Source: Lates calcarifer
Lineage: Eukaryota; Chordata; Actinopteri; Centropomidae
NCBI RefSeq assembly: GCF_001640805.2
Contig: NC_066848.1
Location: 13,858,092 to 13,922,091, forward strand
Length of the DNA stretch: 64,000 nt
Direction: 5' to 3'
Shown: positions 24,121 through 37,399 of the stretch, piece by piece
Layout: every line of letters starts with the position of its first letter
How positions within the stretch are numbered: the stretch's first letter is position 1
Notes under the pieces: model-generated
The model's database searches: none
Seen by the model: only the letters and a program-made list of their open reading frames with translations
Told to the model about the DNA's origin: nothing
Made by a program: the position numbers and the translations under genes

Positions 24121-24840
24121 CACCAGTTCCCAACATTTTTTGTGTGAAGTACCCCCACAGCCCTGTCATTTGAACATAGGTACCCCCTAACTGATATGGC
24201 CTGTCACAAAAAAGCTGAACTTTTCAATCATTTATCCATGATGATTATTAATTTCAACCATTTATTCCTGACTTTTAGCTTTATTTGAACTACTTACCTG
24301 TGACTTTTAGCTTTCTTTAAACCATCTATCCAAGGTTTAGCTTTATTTCACGACACGCCACGACTTTTAACTATGTTTTAACCATTAAGCATTTTCTTTT
24401 AGCTATCATTTTGTATTTTCAGCTAGCCATTTCAATCATTTAATCCTATAGCTTTAACACAAGGTATTTCTGATCATCAATTAGTGTGCTTTCAGCCAAC
24501 GATTTTAACTTTAAACATTTAATTTAGCCATCTATTTCAAACACATTGCTTCTAGTAAACTGTTTCAATTTTATCCATGAGCTATTTCCACCTTTTACAT
24601 ATTACTTTTAGCTAACTGTTTCAACTGTTCATCTATTACTTTTCAATCATGCATTAGACTTCTCTGGTAGCTTGCTAACTAGTCTTACACATTATCATTT
24701 GCACATAACACATATTTTGTGTTTATTTCTTTCTCCTAGTATTTTTTTATTTTTTATTTTTTTCAAATTAGCAGAGCTATTATACAATTTTCCCATGTAC
24801 CCCCTGGTAACTCAAGTCCCCCCTCGGGTACAAGTACCCA
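24121..24840. mobile_element. hAT-like non-autonomous element carrying a degenerate tandem repeat
   Basis: The left end (CACCAGTTCCCAACATTTTT, then AAGTACCCCCAC) and the right end (GTACCCCCTGGTAACTCAAG, CCCCTCGGGTACAAGTACCC) resemble the CAGTGGTTCCCAA...GTACCCC ends of hAT-type elements. Between them, 24214-24660 is built of degenerate units of about 30-45 bp around ACTTTTAGCTAAC, TTTCAAC and ATTTATCC. No transposase frame survives. Confidence 0.55.
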
Positions 24841-25439
24841 CATCATATGCACACAAACACATCTAACAACACTACACATTCTCTCTCTCTCTCTCTCTCT
24901 GTGTGGATGAATAATTAGATAGACACAGGGCTGTCTCTCTGTTTCCCCTCACATATAAAGCTACATAAATGTAGGCCAACTCACTGTCAGCTTCACTTCC
25001 CTCTCAGCGCAGTCAAAACAACACACTATCCGTTGTCTCCTCTTATTTATCAACCTCCATGTTACCTCTATCTATCTTTAACTCTCTCTTTCATGAGGTG
25101 TGAGTCATGAAGAATTGTCTAGCAGATCAACAAAACAACTGTTCCTGTGATCAGGCAGCACAAGCGGACATATTCTCACACAGTGATGCTGATATAGTTA
25201 TAGTCACATCATTATATCCGTATTAGCAAGGAGAACTGTTCATGCTCCAACACCTACATGCCTTCACCGCATGCTATCTCCCGTGCCTGATGTGTGTTCT
25301 AACTAATTTATTGTCCCTGTGTGTGTCTGATCTATTCTGTCTTGACAGATCATGCTAGGCACATACACACGGTATAATATGTTTATCAACATGTATTATT
25401 CTCAGTCATTTATTGTATATGTCACACACTGCAGGATTT

Positions 25440-25515
25440 AGAGCAGTTTTTTTTTTTTTTTTTACCTGTAGAGACCAAGGAATAAATGTCAATGTCAATG
25501 TCAAAGTCAATGTAC
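25440..25515. repeat. Poly(T) followed by (TGTCAA)n tail
   Basis: A T-run (25447-25464) is followed closely by four hexamer-like TGTCAA units (25487-25512). Such hexamer tails occur at ends of retroposons, but the body cannot be identified. Confidence 0.5.
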
Positions 25516-25519
25516 TGAT

Positions 25520-28480
25520 GTGGAAAGTGTATCTATAAGCAAATTTCATCTAACTTATTTTTTCCAGCATTTTTCATCACCATTTTTAACATTTGCTACT
25601 ATTCATGCAACCAAACAGTGATTCAGACTACACAAAGACTATATCCAATTTGCAGTCAGAGCATTTAATATCTGATATGCTCTCCCTGGAAAAAACTAGT
25701 TTGCTTGATAAAAAAAAAATTAGATTCTTTGTAAGAACATCTTTGGCATAACAGACAGAAAAGAGTATTCACACTACCTCTGTAGGAAGTGTGTAAATAC
25801 TCTGATTGGCAGCTGATTTCTTGGTAATCTACTGTAAAAATGCAGCAGCAATGATGTTACACGCTTTTTTTGCTGCTGCCTGTAATCCATCTCATATTTC
25901 AGAGCCGAAACATAATTTCTGATATACCCTCACACTTGTCACTGTCAGTCTTGTTTTTAACATTTTATTTGTCAGATTGTAAGAATGTTACAGTTTTGGA
26001 CACAGCAGCTAGTTCAATGGAATTTATAACCAGGGTATTGCCAAATGATTGCTGATAGTGACCATACATTGGATTGATCCTCTGAGCTTCTCTCAGCCAC
26101 CGGGTTGCTCACATATAACAATGTCATATAATTCCATGCTTTTTTTAAAAATATAACAACATATACATACATATACAACATATAGCACAAAATACTAAGA
26201 CACAAATGGATAAAGAATCCTTCCAGTTGTATAATGTAACAGAGTCAGTTTTTGTGCCCTCGTGATATTTTAGTGTTACTATTTCTTGCCAAATGTCACA
26301 TAATAATGTGTCATAACAAATAACAATGAAATGCGGGCAGAATATCACAATGTTAAATCAGTTTAAAACACGGCTGAATATCAGGAGAAATAATTGCAAA
26401 GAACAGATCACACACACACACTGAACAAAGGATACTTGCATGTGGCACGTGTGTGTTTACCTTAGGCGAAGCAAGGCTACACAATAAAGGAACTCTCTAA
26501 ATTTTGAGAGGGGACAGGGGAGCACTTGGCATTTTGGGCATGCACACAATCACACACTCTTACTGTGTTAGCGTTAGCCAGAAAAGGTTGTGTGTTAGCG
26601 TGTTTGACAGTGCTCTGACCCTGGCTGCGATGTTGACATTAGTGGACCAGGACACATCACCTCTGCTTTGGGAAAAGGCCTACGGTGAGCCTGCCCTCAA
26701 ACACAGCAAGGGGTATATGTGTGTTTGTGTAGTTTTAGTACATATTTATGGTTTACTTGTTAAAGTAAAAGCACTCCAGACATCTGCAATGTTTTAAGCA
26801 CCTGCTAACGCCTGAACAGATTAATGGATAGCTCTCCAGTGCATGTTTGTGTATTTCTTGGTGTGTATTATACATCAAAGATACATTAATGTTGGCTCAC
26901 ATTTACAGGTTAAAAAATAACTATACTGGGTTTTCAAGTGTGTCACATGCTGAAAGGAGCTTTTGACAGAGGTTCTGGTGTGAATTCTCCTGGCAGGTGA
27001 GAATATTTTCCTCTTTTTTCACATTTTTCAACACAAAAGTGAAGACAAAACACGCATCTTTGAAACACTCCCCGCTCTAGTCTCTTTTTTCACCCAAGAA
27101 CCCCAGGTTCGTTTTTTTTTTTTTCCTTCTCAGAGTGATGATTTTCACCTTGTGTGTGTCTGTTGTTGACTTTACTTTTCTCACGACTGTCTGGAAATCA
27201 AATCCTATCAAGTTTTATGTTCTGCAAATTGGCACCGTGCCAACTCCGGAGGACTGAGCGAATGGGAGAGGACAGAGAGACGCAAACAAACAAGCAAGTA
27301 GATGAATAAGCTGACGCAGATGTCAACAGCAGCCGTCATCGTCAGAGGAGACACGGGCCCCCTCAACCGTGACATGCAGTGGGTACGCAGGAAGAAGGAG
27401 TAAAGGTCAACAAAATGATACAGAGCACACTAATGGGGAAAGGAATGCATTCATGTGAAATCTGCCTCAGTCCCAACGCTTGTTGTTTTCTCTCATTTTC
27501 CTTGTCTCATTAACACTTGTTGTATGTGTGTGTCTGTGCTTCCTATCTGTTTGTATAGGCACATATGCATGAAGTCCAGAACTCTCTTTTGATTTATGTG
27601 GTGTGGAATGTCAGGCACGTCTCCTCGCATTAGGGAGCAGAGAGGACGACGACACTGCCTGCCATCGTGCTCCAATGAAGGCGCCTCAACAATGGATACT
27701 ACACTCCTGCCACCCTTCAGCCCCCCCTCCCACCCCCACAACACCCCAAGTCCTTGGCACTTATCAGTTAGACGGTCCGTGTTCCCTCAAGGGCGGAGGG
27801 TTGGCGGTGGGATCACCTGAAAGGAACTAGCCTGGGGTGATGAGGGTGAACCTACTTTTTGGAGAAGTGATGAAGAGTGTGAGAGGAAGCAGTTTTATTT
27901 TGAAGGCGACAATTTGAAATGTTTTCTGTTGCAGCACAGAGTGTTACAGCTCTGTGATTTAGCTCAATTTACACTCCACAGCCACAGAATCACTTACTGA
28001 AGGCTTCTTTTATTGACAAATACTTTTCCTTTACTTACTGAAGGAGTTTCTCCTCTCTTTGTGTTTTCTCTTTGTACCATTCTCTCTCAATCTCTCATCA
28101 TTCAAGCGACTTCTTCCTCCCCCTTTTTCTCTTTTCCTCCCTCCCCTAGGTTCCCTTAAATCTGTTCCTGACCTTTGACATCCACCCATCCATCCATCAG
28201 CCCTTTGGTGTCTTGTCCATCCCTGTATCTGTCTCCTGTCTAGCCTCAAGTCACACTTTCAATCCTCAGCCCTCCCACCTCTCTATCCTTGGGCCTGTTG
28301 GCTGCAGGTGTATGTAGCAGGTTTGTCAGAGGGTGGCAAAGCTGTCATTCACTGTGCATGTATTTACATGTATGTGTGTGTGTATGTGTGTGTATGGTGA
28401 GAGGGGTGTGAAGGCAGCTGTCACGCTGTCTCAGGATCATATGCTGGCTGTCAGACATGCTGTAAAGTAACTGACATCAA
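25520..28480. other. Intergenic, no gene seen
   Basis: Mostly A/T-rich. The segment 27230-27830 is higher in GC (open frames of 74-83 codons occur on both strands) but shows no splice pattern or recognisable domain. CT-rich sequence occupies 28055-28150. Confidence 0.55.
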
Positions 28481-28486
28481 ACCCGC

Positions 28487-28489
<3 letters not shown>

Positions 28490-28541
<52 letters not shown>
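28490..28541. repeat. (CA)n microsatellite, 52 bp
   Basis: Perfect CA dinucleotide tract in intergenic DNA. Confidence 0.97.
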
Positions 28542-28542
<1 letters not shown>

Positions 28543-28824
28543 ATGGAGTCATGTGAGAACACAAACAAATATCAAAATCTTTATTTTACACATCCAATTG
28601 ATTTGAGATTTGAAATTATGCAGCAAATCTAATTCAGCTCTTACATTTGTGACGCCTGCTCCTTCTGTCTAAAAACCTGCATTTTAAATGACTACAGTTT
28701 GCACTCACTAATATATTACAAGTGTTTTAATTGAAGCTCATGTGGCAAAGCACCAAAAGTTCGTCTTTTCCTCTTTGTGAGGGATGGCAAGATGATCTGG
28801 ATCTTGGTTCTGGTTCAAACATCT

Positions 28825-28950
28825 GATGCATTTGATGTGTTGAAGTGTCCTTTAGCAAGACACTGAAGCCTTGCCAGCTCCAGGGATGCTGACCCTGCTC
28901 TGTGACATCTGTCGAAGATGAGGAGTTTCCTCAAGGATCAGTAAAGTGTT
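28825..28950. repeat. Dispersed repeat fragment, AGTGTCCTTTAGCAAGACACTGA type
   Basis: The core TCCTTTAGCAAGACACTGA resembles TCCTTGAGCAAGACACTGA, a common teleost repeat motif. A second diverged copy lies near 32550-32640 (CCCTTGAGCAAGACATTGA). Family unassigned. Confidence 0.45.
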
Positions 28951-29380
28951 GTATTATTTTTATTCATTATTCATACCTATCCTGCAAAGCACATTTTTCA
29001 CATGTAAACAATACCTGTTCATAAACATTGTGTTTTTGTTTGTTAGTCTGTGGGACTGGAGGATACAATGACATCAGCCAGTGTTCACTGCACGTCTGTG
29101 GTCAGCTCTTCCTCAGTCTGCTGACTGTGTTTTATTTTTTATTCTTTTGTTTTCTTTACATTATGGACCCGTGCTTCTCTGAGTGTATACGGTATATGTG
29201 CATTTATGCATGTGTGTTCATGTCTGCATGTATGTTTGTTTGTTGTGAGGAGGAGAAGGTGAATGTCTCATCGCTTCAGTCCCTAGCCTGTCCAGGTAAA
29301 TATAACATTAACACACCACTGGGCTCACCATCGACCCCACACACACCACATCACCTCTTCTTGTACACTGTTCATTCCAC

Positions 29381-29452
29381 TCTCTTCTCTTCTCTTCTCT
29401 TCTCTTCTCTTCTCTTCTCTTCTCTTCTCTTCTCTTCTCTTCTCTTCTCTTC
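29381..29452. repeat. (TCTCT)n pentanucleotide array, 72 bp
   Basis: About fourteen perfect copies of TCTCT. It creates the artificial LFSSLLFSS protein pattern of the open frame across it, which is not a gene. Confidence 0.97.
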
Positions 29453-29696
29453 ATCTGGAAATGCCTGCACAGCTGTGTGTGTGTATGTGTGTGTTTCTGA
29501 TGTCCAGTGAGACAGGGGAGGCGGGCAGGTCTCCATTGGCCACAGTGCAGCTGTCGTTTCAGGTTAGTGCAGGCGAGAGGTGGCTGAGGAAGAGGTGGAG
29601 AGGGATGAATAAGTGAAGAGGCTGCAGACTGGACTCATGTTAAATGTAGAAAGGCTAACGGACCAGACTGCTGTTGAGCTGTGTGTGTATGTGTGT

Positions 29697-29710
29697 GAGA
29701 GAGAGAGAGA

Positions 29711-29743
<33 letters not shown>
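29697..29743. repeat. (GA)n microsatellite with AAAGA interruptions
   Basis: Purine-only tract preceded by TG units. Purine mirror tracts of this kind can form triplex DNA. Confidence 0.9.
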
Positions 29744-29959
29744 TGTATGAGTCTACATGTGCACATGAGCACTACAGAGAACCTGCTGCCTGTCCCGCTG
29801 AGCTTCCAATTAGCACACACCACTAGAGCAGGACACACACACACAGACACACGCATACACAAACACACACTGAGGACCCTAGAGAGAGGCCTCAAACCTG
29901 CCTGTCAGCTGCTGTTAGATCACACTGCACTAGGCCGACACCACAACACACACACTTAA

Positions 29960-32900
29960 ATACAAACTTACACTGAGATTATGATTAATGAAAGTAACTT
30001 ATGTATACACATTCAGTTGAACTTTGTAAATAATAGTTGGGGGAACATTGACCTGATGAATAAAATTCTAGTCCTGTAAAAACAGCCACTTCACATATAA
30101 ATCAAAGTATAAATTTGTAGTAGCTTACTTTAAAATCAAGATTTTACATACAAAATAAACAGTATGATCACAGTCATAAATTAAACTATAAAACAGAATT
30201 GTTGATAGTGAGGATTCAACTATTTATGTATTTATTTTACCATTAGAGTTTGTAAGGTTGACTGACAAACAGTAATTTCCTTTCTTTATATTCTTTTATA
30301 TTTTGTGACTTAGGAGTGCATATTTTCTTTATTTTTCTTTTAAGAAAAAAATAGGTCATGCAGTGAAATCATATCCAACAAAGCTTGTAACTAGCTTTAT
30401 GCTTTATCTCAAAGTAGCTCGACAAAAATTATACACCCTATACATTAATGCAGTTATATATATATAACAGTATACCACTCACAATGGATTTTTTTTTTTC
30501 AGAATCAGTACTTTTATGTTGATACTTTATGTACATTAACCGGTCAGCTCTCCTGTAGTTGTACTAAAGTAAGTTTTTGACTTTAACTTGTAATGGGGTA
30601 GTTTTACACTGTTGTATTTGTACTTTCACTGAGGTAAAAGAGCTGAATAAGTCTTCCAGCGCTGACACACAGATGTGTTTACACATTAGCACTCAAAACC
30701 CAAATCCTCCACTGCATTGCCTATTTTGTCCTTGTGCATATTTTAATGACATCATCAATAATGGACACATACCCATTCTGTGGTAGGCCAGGCTACTACA
30801 CACACACACACACACATGTGCACACACATACGCACATACTCAGTATGTGGGTCAGCCTGGTTGAATTTGAACCTTCAGTTAATGATTTCTGATTTGCCTG
30901 GTTTGTTAGTCACCCCATTGCTGTGCTATTTAATAGTGAGCCTCACTCTCTTATTGGCGCAGACCAAATCTAAACTCATCACACACATGAAGTTGTTGTG
31001 CCCAGCTCCAGCGAGGTCATCAGACAGCATCTACAACTGAGACATCTGGTTAGGGCTGAAAGCTGAACAGACTTTTATACAAAGATACTTCAGTGGGGTG
31101 AATGAGTAGCAATGACACACAAATCATCCACAATGACAAAAAATAAAGAAGATACAACTGTCTGACGTCACCACCTCAACACTCTTATTCATCTGCTCCA
31201 TGCATCGTTTTCCTCTCTACTTTTTTATTTTCTTGAACCTTCCATCTCAAGAGCATCTCTCCATACAGCCTAAGCAAATCCACCTTGGTACGTTCCCTTG
31301 GGTGACATTGACGTGACACCACAAGCTCAGTGGCCAAGCACAAATGCAGACAGAGAAAGAACTGGGAGAGATGAGGAAGATGAGGAAGAAGTACACGCAG
31401 GAACTGAGGCGGTGGCCCTCTCTCTGCCTGCTCAGGGAGAAGATCGTCCTTGCTTTGTTAAACGATTTCTTCCAGGTGAACTCTTCTCCCGATATCAGTC
31501 AAAGAGAGATCGCTGAGAGATCAGAGAGAGAAAACAAAGATTGTACGTATACCCAGAGTTTCTTGGGTCACCTTGGCATACAGCTCCCACAGTAAATCAA
31601 TCAGTTTATTGCCATTTCAATAGCTATTCAGGTTATTCTTGTCACCAGGTGCTGTGCACTGACCAAGTCGAGGACAGACCCCCTCAGATATTTTATTACA
31701 TGTGCATATATCATCTCTGTAACAGCAAAATGAACCAGTTGGAAGCCACTTTAGTGCAGGGGGAGAAAATTAATGATTTGAACCAACTGTATAAAGCACG
31801 ATTACAGATGAATAGAGCATGTAATCTAAATATCACAGCCACTTCAGAGAGGGGTTTAATGATTTAGGGTTCAGGTTTAATGTCATGTTTAAATACTGGT
31901 ACAAACATCTTTCCACTTACCAATATAAATATTTTCAGTGATACAGTGGTGTGCAGACATAGCCTCCAGCACCTTTCTAATACATTTAAACTTGCTAATG
32001 ATGAAATTTGAAGTACCTGAACCCATGACTGGACATGGTGAAATTGAAAGTTTGAGTTTCATTTTGTACACACATATGCCTCAGAGGACTTTTAAAAGAC
32101 TTTTGAGAATATAAATTTTGCATTTTGCAGACATCTGGTATGTCTCCATTACCATCTCCCTCCCCACCCCTCTCTTTTTTGCCCTTGTATATCCAATATG
32201 TTTGGCAGCTGTACCCATCTCTTCCACTAGATGGAGGTGTGATACTACTGATGATCCACAACAGCCATTCATCTCTGACCTAGCGCAGTGGGTGCACTCA
32301 GCCAGGGCTCTAATTTACCAACTCAAGCCAACCTTTCTATAGCAGGGCATTTTAACAGCACTGTAATTACACGTAAACCTTATTGCACTGCATGGGATTC
32401 TGTATCCTTGTAGGTCTTTAGGCCATTGCAGCCTGAAGTTTACAGAAGCATACTGGTGATTTAAAGTTTGTTGGTACAATTGCAGACTGGCAGGATTCAT
32501 GTAGGTGGGGAGGTGAATCAGTATATTGATGTTCCAGGTGCACCACCTCCTGTTGAGATGCCCTTGAGCAAGACATTGATGCCCAGCCACCCTATTGGAG
32601 CTGCTCAGTGGCAAACACATACTGTATGACTGTAGTTGAATGGCAGCTTCTGACTCACAGATTACTTCAGACTTTAAACAAGAGTTTAAGACAAAGACAT
32701 TGAGACCAACTTAAAAACAAGAGCGAAACAAACCAGGAATGTTTTCTAATATAGAAATATAAAAATATGTGTGAATTACATGAAAATGCAGAGAGATACA
32801 GGATTCAAAACCTGATATTATTACAGCTGCAAAAGTCTAATTCTGTTTATCAACTTTCACCACTGATGACATCTCATCTTTTTTTTTCAAAGTAAAGCTG

Positions 32901-33090
32901 GTCCCACATTGTCACTTGCTGATGATTGGTGACATATGGCTCATGCACATGCCCCCCTGACATCAATATACAGGCCATACACACACATGTTACTGTAACA
33001 CACTAAAAGTACAGGGTGTGTCCCAGCTACTGGACTTTACAGGCACATAATATGATCAGAGCAGTTTGAGAGTGGCTTTCCCTGCATATG
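29960..33090. other. Intergenic, no gene seen
   Basis: A/T-rich DNA with a short CA run (30798-30814). A Glu/Lys-rich open frame pair at 31298-31595 has no recognisable domain and no splice context. A diverged dispersed-repeat copy lies at 32540-32640. Confidence 0.55.
32540..32640. repeat. Second copy of the AGCAAGACAYTGA dispersed repeat
   Basis: CCCTTGAGCAAGACATTGATGCCCAGCC matches the core of the 28825-28950 copy with a few substitutions. Both lie on the plus strand in the same order relative to flanking words. Confidence 0.45.
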
Positions 33091-33639
33091 TGTGTGTGTG
33101 TGTGTGTGTGTGTGAGATATATTCATAGTATGACATATGCTCAGAAAATACATGTGTCAGCAAGTGTTTGGCATGCATGTGAATGACATATGTCCATGCA
33201 TTGCCTACTATGTTTACATGCGCTGTATTCTCTGTGTGTGCATGTGTGTGTGAATTTGTACGTTGAGCACAGGCCTGTGTGGTAGTAATCCGCACTGGGC
33301 AGCTGCGCTCATTCGTATTCAGCCCCAAGGCACTTCTAGGCTGTCTCACTGATTAGGGATCAGAGACAGAGGGGGAGAGACGGAGAGAGAGAAATGGTCG
33401 AGAGCAACGAAAAGAGAGAGAGAGTGAGAGACAAAGGGAGAGAGTTGGAGGCAAAGCAGGAGAGAGAGGTCCTCTCCCATTTAGTAAACAGTTGGTTAAT
33501 GACTCTAATCCCATTAAGCAGGGGGAGCAGCTTGCCCCCTCACATAACATGCATTAATATGTATGTGTAAGTGTGTGGCTGTAGTGTATATTTTCTTTTT
33601 CTCTCTCTCTCACAGACACAAACAAGCACATACACTCAA

Positions 33640-33860
33640 TACACTATACCCAGGAAATGAAATTGATTTGCCCTCATAAACATTCCACAAAAGCCCTGAT
33701 GTAACACCGTGAGCTGTTAAGGAGGCTTGGAGAGCAGACTTATGAAAATGACATGTAAATCAAATGAGCGTTGTATATTTTCAGGCACGATTTGCCAACA
33801 ATTATTGTTTTGACCTGTCTCCTCAGCTGACAAAAGAAACCTGCTCCCTCTGAGGAGCAG
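33640..33860. promoter_or_regulatory. Candidate conserved non-coding element with paired SOX cores
   Basis: This is a repeat-free segment. It contains ATGTAAATCAAATGAG (octamer-like, about 33753-33768) and a perfect interrupted palindrome AACAAT-T-ATTGTT at 33797-33809, two facing SOX-type cores. Its complex, non-tandem sequence stands out from the neighbouring (GA)n and (TG)n tracts. Function is inferred; conservation was not tested. Confidence 0.3.
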
Positions 33861-34938
33861 GAAATCAGCTTTTCAAGTGCTCTTGTGTTTGAAGAGTGGA
33901 GGGCAAGGCAAGGCATGATTGCTGCTCTCTGCAGAGAGGATCAGACATAGAGTGATTTCATATAAGCAGAGAAAAAGCAGCAAAGGCCAAGGCAAGCTGT
34001 TTGTTTCTCCTTCACATACAATATACAAATAATAAGCAGCTCTTAGCTCATTCTTTACCCTACTAACTTGTGCTGATCTGTCGCAAAATAATGATAAAGA
34101 AACTCTCTCTTTAGTATATTATGCAGTTTATAAAAACAGTCTAGCTTGTGGCCTTCTTCTTTATAAGGCTTGTGTGTATTTCATCTCATCTATATAATGT
34201 TTATACAAATATAGGAGCTCTTTGCATCGATGGTTGCTGTTAATGTGTTGCTCAACTGAAAATCTGTATCTCTCAATGTCATCCTGTCAATAAGTGACCA
34301 CTGAATAAGTCCATAAGTGGAAAAAAAGAAGATTATTTTGTTCAAACTAGGACACTTAGAATAATATTCTCTCTGTGGGTCTGGATTTCATTGCTAAGCC
34401 CAAACCATATTTCCAAACAGCATCAGGAAAGAGTGTATTCACTGTCTCATTGTGATTAATTTTTCAGACTGCAATCATTCAGTAGAGAAGCATCATTATG
34501 TGTCCTGGGATGAGGGGTGGGCAATGTTGACCAATTACCTCTTAGTGAGGCCCACATAGTACATAGAGAAATAAGCAATAAATAGTTCTGCACTGTAGAT
34601 ATAAATATATAACATAGTCTGCGATCTGGAGACATTAAGTCATATGCTCCTCAAGACACTCCCCCTTTGGAAACACATGCCCAGTCTGTAAACCACAGCT
34701 GAACTCTTGCTGCTGGTGCTGTTGAGCACACATACTGCTGTGGAGAATGACTTACACTTCATAGCCTTTAAAACAACCATTTATACTACCACTTTTTCAA
34801 TTTTATAGTTGAATACAATTTTCTAATTATATCAAACTGCAATCACTCCATATTTCCTAATTAATAATACTTACTTTCATGGCATTGCAATAATACACCT
34901 TATCATGTACTGGTAGATGATTTGCTGACTTCACCAGT

Positions 34939-34974
<36 letters not shown>

Positions 34975-37170
34975 ATATTACTATTGCCACTACTACTACT
35001 ACTTATGATAATAATATTAAAAATCATAAATGTGAGGTGATCATTGAATATTGATAGTAGTTTATAACAACTGATAACCTATTTAAGTTTATTTTTATCT
35101 AAACCTATTTATGGAACAATGGTTCCATGATCATAGATATAATTCATAACAACACATATGGTAGAAGAAGACACTGTGAAAATTCATACTCACACTTTAT
35201 GATGATGGTATATTAAATTACTACCAGTTTGAGGTTAGTAAAGAGAGGGCACTTATTTCCTTAACATTTACTATACAGGTGTCATGGTATTATGTACAGC
35301 ACTGAGTATTTTAAGATGAGTTTTCTTCCAAAGCACATCTTTGACAAATAGTGCTCCAAAATGTAATTTAACCCACAGGAGGAACTTTTGGTGTTCTTAT
35401 GAAGTTTGCTACATACTCAGTAAATGATCACATACATTATTAACAGTATACTCTAAGTGTTTTGAACAATTCATAAACGCACAGACAGACGCACAGGTGC
35501 CAATATGATGACATCATGCTCAGCATACTATATACAGTGGAAGGACATTAAAGTGAGTGGTTTGATGTTTTTACTTGAAAAAAATTCTCTGTGTATATAA
35601 AATTTACCTCCACATAAAATCCAAACAAAGTACCTAGATAAGGCAAAGGAGATATGTTCAACTGCAACCAGCAGAACTTTGTTTAATATTTAGTATTGCA
35701 ATATTTAATGATAAATATTTAATGGAATTATTTTGAAAGTTAAGCTCTACCTCTGTCTTTTTCATATAGATAAATTACTGTGGATGGATTAAAGCAATAT
35801 AAATACTGCAGTTGCCTGATGGTAGAAAGCAGAAAAAGATTTATACCCAAATTGCTGCCGTGAAGAAAATCTATTGATGTTTATACTGAAAGTAGTGGGG
35901 AACAAAAGTGATTGCTTGGCCAGTAGAAAACAGCTATTTCTTTGATATGTTGCCAAAGTTGCTTAGACACTTATTAATCACATTGATGCATTTGTCTGAG
36001 ATTCCTTGCAGCCTTAAATTTATTTAAGCCATGTGTGGGAGCTTCAACTGTATGGGAGCAGATCCACCCAAGTTTCTGAGTAGTTTGCTTAAACACACTA
36101 GGCAACACAGTTTGGCAGTATTGTCACCACAATACCTGGACGTTATGTAACTGAACAGATGTGGTATATATATCCACATGTCATATATCTAGTCATATTC
36201 TCACAAATGTCATTTTCTTCCTGATTAAGATGTCTAACCATTTTCTGTTACTTAACCACGTTTCAGTCAACTTTCACCCAGCCATTTCCTCCAAGATTCC
36301 CAAGACAGATGGGATATGAAATAGCATAAATAGCCTTCTGATCTGCCCTGGGTCACCTCCCATGAACAATTAATGTCTCTGTTCCATATAACAGTCACAA
36401 TGGCAGGCTCCCAGAACAGGCAGATGCTAAATGTGGTTAAGTTTTACTAATTACACATGTGCTTCTCCTGCTGTGCCATGTTTGCCATAGAAAAGGTCTA
36501 TTTTTCTACAGTCTACCTATGTATTGGCTGTCAAACAGTAACTAAGTCCAGTAAATACAGTAAAGACTGGTTTCCACATTATTCTCCTGACATGGTTTCA
36601 TTCAAGTAATTGTGACTATCCAAAAGTCCAGAAACATCTGTGCATCAGATTTTTGTTTTTATTTGTTTCCTCTTCCATTAATGACCTCAGGAACCCTTGT
36701 GTGACCTTTTGAAGGGGCCTGATTACTGGGAACCACTGGACTAAACTAGATAACTTTACATAAAATACTTAAAACTAGCCCCATCATGACCAACAGTAAA
36801 ATACTCCTTACACAAGTATTAACAATCTAATAATGTCACATATAATTAGGTGGCATCTACTCATCTAAAGGAGCTCTTCTTTCTTTAAATGACCCCTCAG
36901 ATCATCTGGGGCAGGTTTGCACAGTGATCCCAGGATCACAAATCACAACCATGCAAGGTGAAAGCAGAATCTGGTTTCTATACTCCCCACCTGTGAGATA
37001 AGATACCTGAGGTTTGCTAAAACTGTCATTTAAATCAGTAATTAAAAAGGTTATTGTTTGCTCCAGCTTTCCAACAAATGAAATAAATATCTTCTTTATA
37101 ATCTTTAACTATGTATTTGTTTTTGCTCTTGTTTCAGAGATCATTGATTATCTTATTGGCTTATTAATGT
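33861..37170. other. Intergenic, no gene seen
   Basis: A/T-rich DNA containing a (CTA)n trinucleotide run (34941-34974) and no open frame longer than chance. It lies upstream of the PPM1B promoter. Confidence 0.6.
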
Positions 37171-37174
37171 ATTT

Positions 37175-37177
<3 letters not shown>

Positions 37178-37219
<42 letters not shown>
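37178..37219. repeat. (CA)n microsatellite, 42 bp, upstream of PPM1B promoter
   Basis: Perfect CA tract about 70 bp upstream of the first CCAAT motif of the PPM1B promoter. Confidence 0.95.
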
Positions 37220-37220
<1 letters not shown>

Positions 37221-37285
37221 CAGCATTCAAACCTCTTGATTTTACTGTTTACAGTCAGTCAGAGGAGAGGTCTGACTGACACTTT

Positions 37286-37329
37286 ATTGGACCAATCATA
37301 TCTCGGCTTCGAATTGGAGTTTGTCCAAT
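37286..37329 (+). promoter_or_regulatory. Cluster of four CCAAT boxes, PPM1B promoter
   Basis: Four CCAAT pentamers, two on each strand, fall within 44 bp: ATTGG 37286-37290, CCAAT 37292-37296, ATTGG 37313-37317 and CCAAT 37325-37329. NF-Y binds CCAAT. A GC-rich patch (CCTCGCCCCCAAACTGG) follows, and there is no TATA box. This position fits the promoter of the gene whose first donor is at 37741. Confidence 0.55.
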
Positions 37330-37399
37330 CACAGAAGAGAGCGAAAGGCCAGCCTCGCCCCCAAACTGGATGTTGAAAAAGAACGTCATTTGCCTCATA

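Noticed and set aside
29028..29510. 160-codon plus-strand frame with repeated LFSSL units
   Set aside because: The repeat pattern is the translated (TCTCT)n microsatellite.
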